Assembly: GCA_025353165.1 (NCBI GenBank)
Contig: JANXRE010000121.1
Location: 41,667 to 105,666, forward strand
Reading direction: 5' to 3'
Source: Acidobacteriota bacterium
GTDB lineage: Bacteria; Acidobacteriota; Terriglobia; Bryobacterales; Bryobacteraceae
Length of the DNA stretch: 64,000 bases
Shown here in pieces: positions 63,382 to 64,000 of this stretch. How positions within the stretch are numbered: the first letter of the stretch is position 1; the number at the start of each line of letters is the position of its first letter. Both the position numbers and the translations under genes were made by a program. The notes beneath the pieces were generated by a model, which saw nothing but the letters and a program-made list of their open reading frames with translations, did no database searches and had not been told where the DNA came from.

Positions 63382-63982
63382 GGGAACCTCCAGCGTATCA
63401 ATTCCGCCCCTTCGCGCGGCCCGGAATTTCCGGCGCAGGCTGTATACTCGAATTGGAAAGGGGAAAAGGAATCGCGCCGGGTTTGCAGGTGCGCTATCAC
63501 GAGTTTTTGCGAAACGAACCCACGGAGGCCTTAACCCTATAATTTTTATTGAGTTGCACTGTGCTTTTTAGGGTTTATCGAGGGATCTGCTCCAGCCGTT
63601 TCGATATTGCGCTTGCAAACGGGACGGTGACGAGGTAATCTAATTGGTGGCAGCGAGTAAACGGTAGGCAGTAGCAGACTTCTCTATCTGAATCTGAAGT
63701 CGAGTAAGCCGCCTCGCAAAAGTTCTTGACTTTTCGATTTTTTGGATGCGTGGTTCGCACGCCCAAAACGGCTTTCGAGGCCGAAGTAGCTGGCAGGCTT
63801 TTGAAAACGATCGCTTGTCCGTTGCGCAGTTCTTTGACAACTGGTTGAACGCAAATTCGATTCGTCAGATGCTCTGAGTTAAAACCGGGGCGACCTGATC
63901 GGATGCGTCGCATTTCCGAGCCGTGACCGTAAGGGAGCGGAAGCAGGAGTGTGGCAAGATCCGATTATTCAGCAACAAAGGT
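63382..63982 (+). promoter_or_regulatory. rRNA operon promoter/leader region
   Basis: About 600 bp between the aminotransferase start and the 16S gene. It must carry the rrn promoter and leader. A TTGACT hexamer lies at 63726-63731, but no well-placed -10 box is obvious, so I do not fix a promoter. A 112-codon antisense frame (63575-63913, minus strand) is taken as spurious. Confidence 0.5.
63828..63841 (+). promoter_or_regulatory. boxA-like antitermination element in the rrn leader
   Basis: AGTTCTTTGACAAC resembles the boxA consensus (TGCTCTTTAACA) used by NusB/NusE and the conserved GTTCTTTGAAAACT-type leader found just upstream of 16S in many bacteria. It lies about 140 bp before the 16S start. 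Confidence 0.55.
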
Positions 63983-64000
63983 TCAAACGAGAGTTTGATC
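63983..64000 (+). rRNA. rrs: 16S ribosomal RNA, 5' end (cut by window edge)
   Basis: The window ends ACGAGAGTTTGATC, the universal 16S 5' sequence (AGAGTTTGATC, the 8F site). Comparison with the E. coli 5' end places the mature start at about 63983. Only the first 18 or so bases are present. Confidence 0.85.

Noticed and set aside
63726..63755. TTGACT -35-like hexamer as the rRNA promoter
   Set aside because: No -10-like hexamer at 16-18 bp spacing (the sequence there is CGTGGT), so the promoter is not called.
63575..63913. 112-codon minus-strand open frame in the rRNA leader
   Set aside because: Antisense to the rrn leader just before 16S; composition and position match the spurious frames often called there.

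Overview
The window is GC-rich, gene-dense bacterial chromosome and looks like an Acidobacteriota genome, most likely from the Bryobacterales/Solibacter branch. That placement is an inference from gene content: two Oar-type TonB-dependent receptors with an N-terminal carboxypeptidase-regulatory-like domain, Tat-exported Gfo/Idh/MocA oxidoreductases, a ThuA-like protein, GH127, PEGA and secreted RraA-like proteins, and many 1-20 bp gene overlaps. The window ends on the first bases of a 16S rRNA gene, which could settle the taxonomy if extended. No tRNA, CRISPR array, insertion sequence or prophage was seen.

Layout. 1-2.2 kb: scpA (3' end)-scpB-rluB-type synthase-CoA-binding protein, a tightly overlapping operon. 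2.2-4.9 kb: small defence/toxin-antitoxin-like genes (HicB with a broken hicA, a DUF433/DUF5615 pair, a HEPN AbiU2-like protein) and a methyltransferase-family membrane protein. 5.2-11.2 kb: RNase P RNA, an S9 peptidase fused to a formylglycine-enzyme-like domain, a decayed membrane protein gene and a GH127 glycosidase. 11.2-15.4 kb: a two-gene nucleotidyltransferase operon including a fused GHMP-kinase-like/UDPGP protein. 15.4-23.7 kb: aldo/keto reductase, enolase-superfamily enzyme, TonB, VTT membrane protein with LigA, a lipid kinase with a non-canonical start, and an oxidoreductase. 23.7-33.4 kb: DHH phosphoesterase, ftsY-ribD-ribE, pgk, RraA-like protein, proline dehydrogenase, prmA and an acyl-CoA ligase. 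33.5-38.6 kb: three secreted proteins, two of them paralogues with similar terminator hairpins. 38.7-43.6 kb: polyprenyl synthase, then larC-metG-tatD in one overlapping run.

43.7-52.1 kb holds the most coherent unusual locus. A one-component HTH/periplasmic-binding-like regulator diverges, across 23 bp, from an Oar-type receptor gene followed one base later by a ModA-like binding protein. The gap contains an 18-bp near-palindrome that also looks like a -10 element. No modB/modC permease or ATPase is seen nearby. I propose a regulated molybdate/tungstate-type outer-membrane uptake locus. The substrate is an inference.

52-64 kb: a second Oar-type receptor, a SprT/WSS1-like metalloprotease, fabH, an ankyrin fragment, a myo-inositol oxygenase with a complete di-iron ligand set, an oxidoreductase/ThuA pair, a class V aminotransferase, and the leader and start of an rRNA operon. 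Several gene fossils lie between intact genes (8.2-9.2, 56.2-56.4, 57.4-57.7, 58.6-59.3 and 61.4-62.3 kb), so this genome preserves decaying genes in its intergenic spaces.
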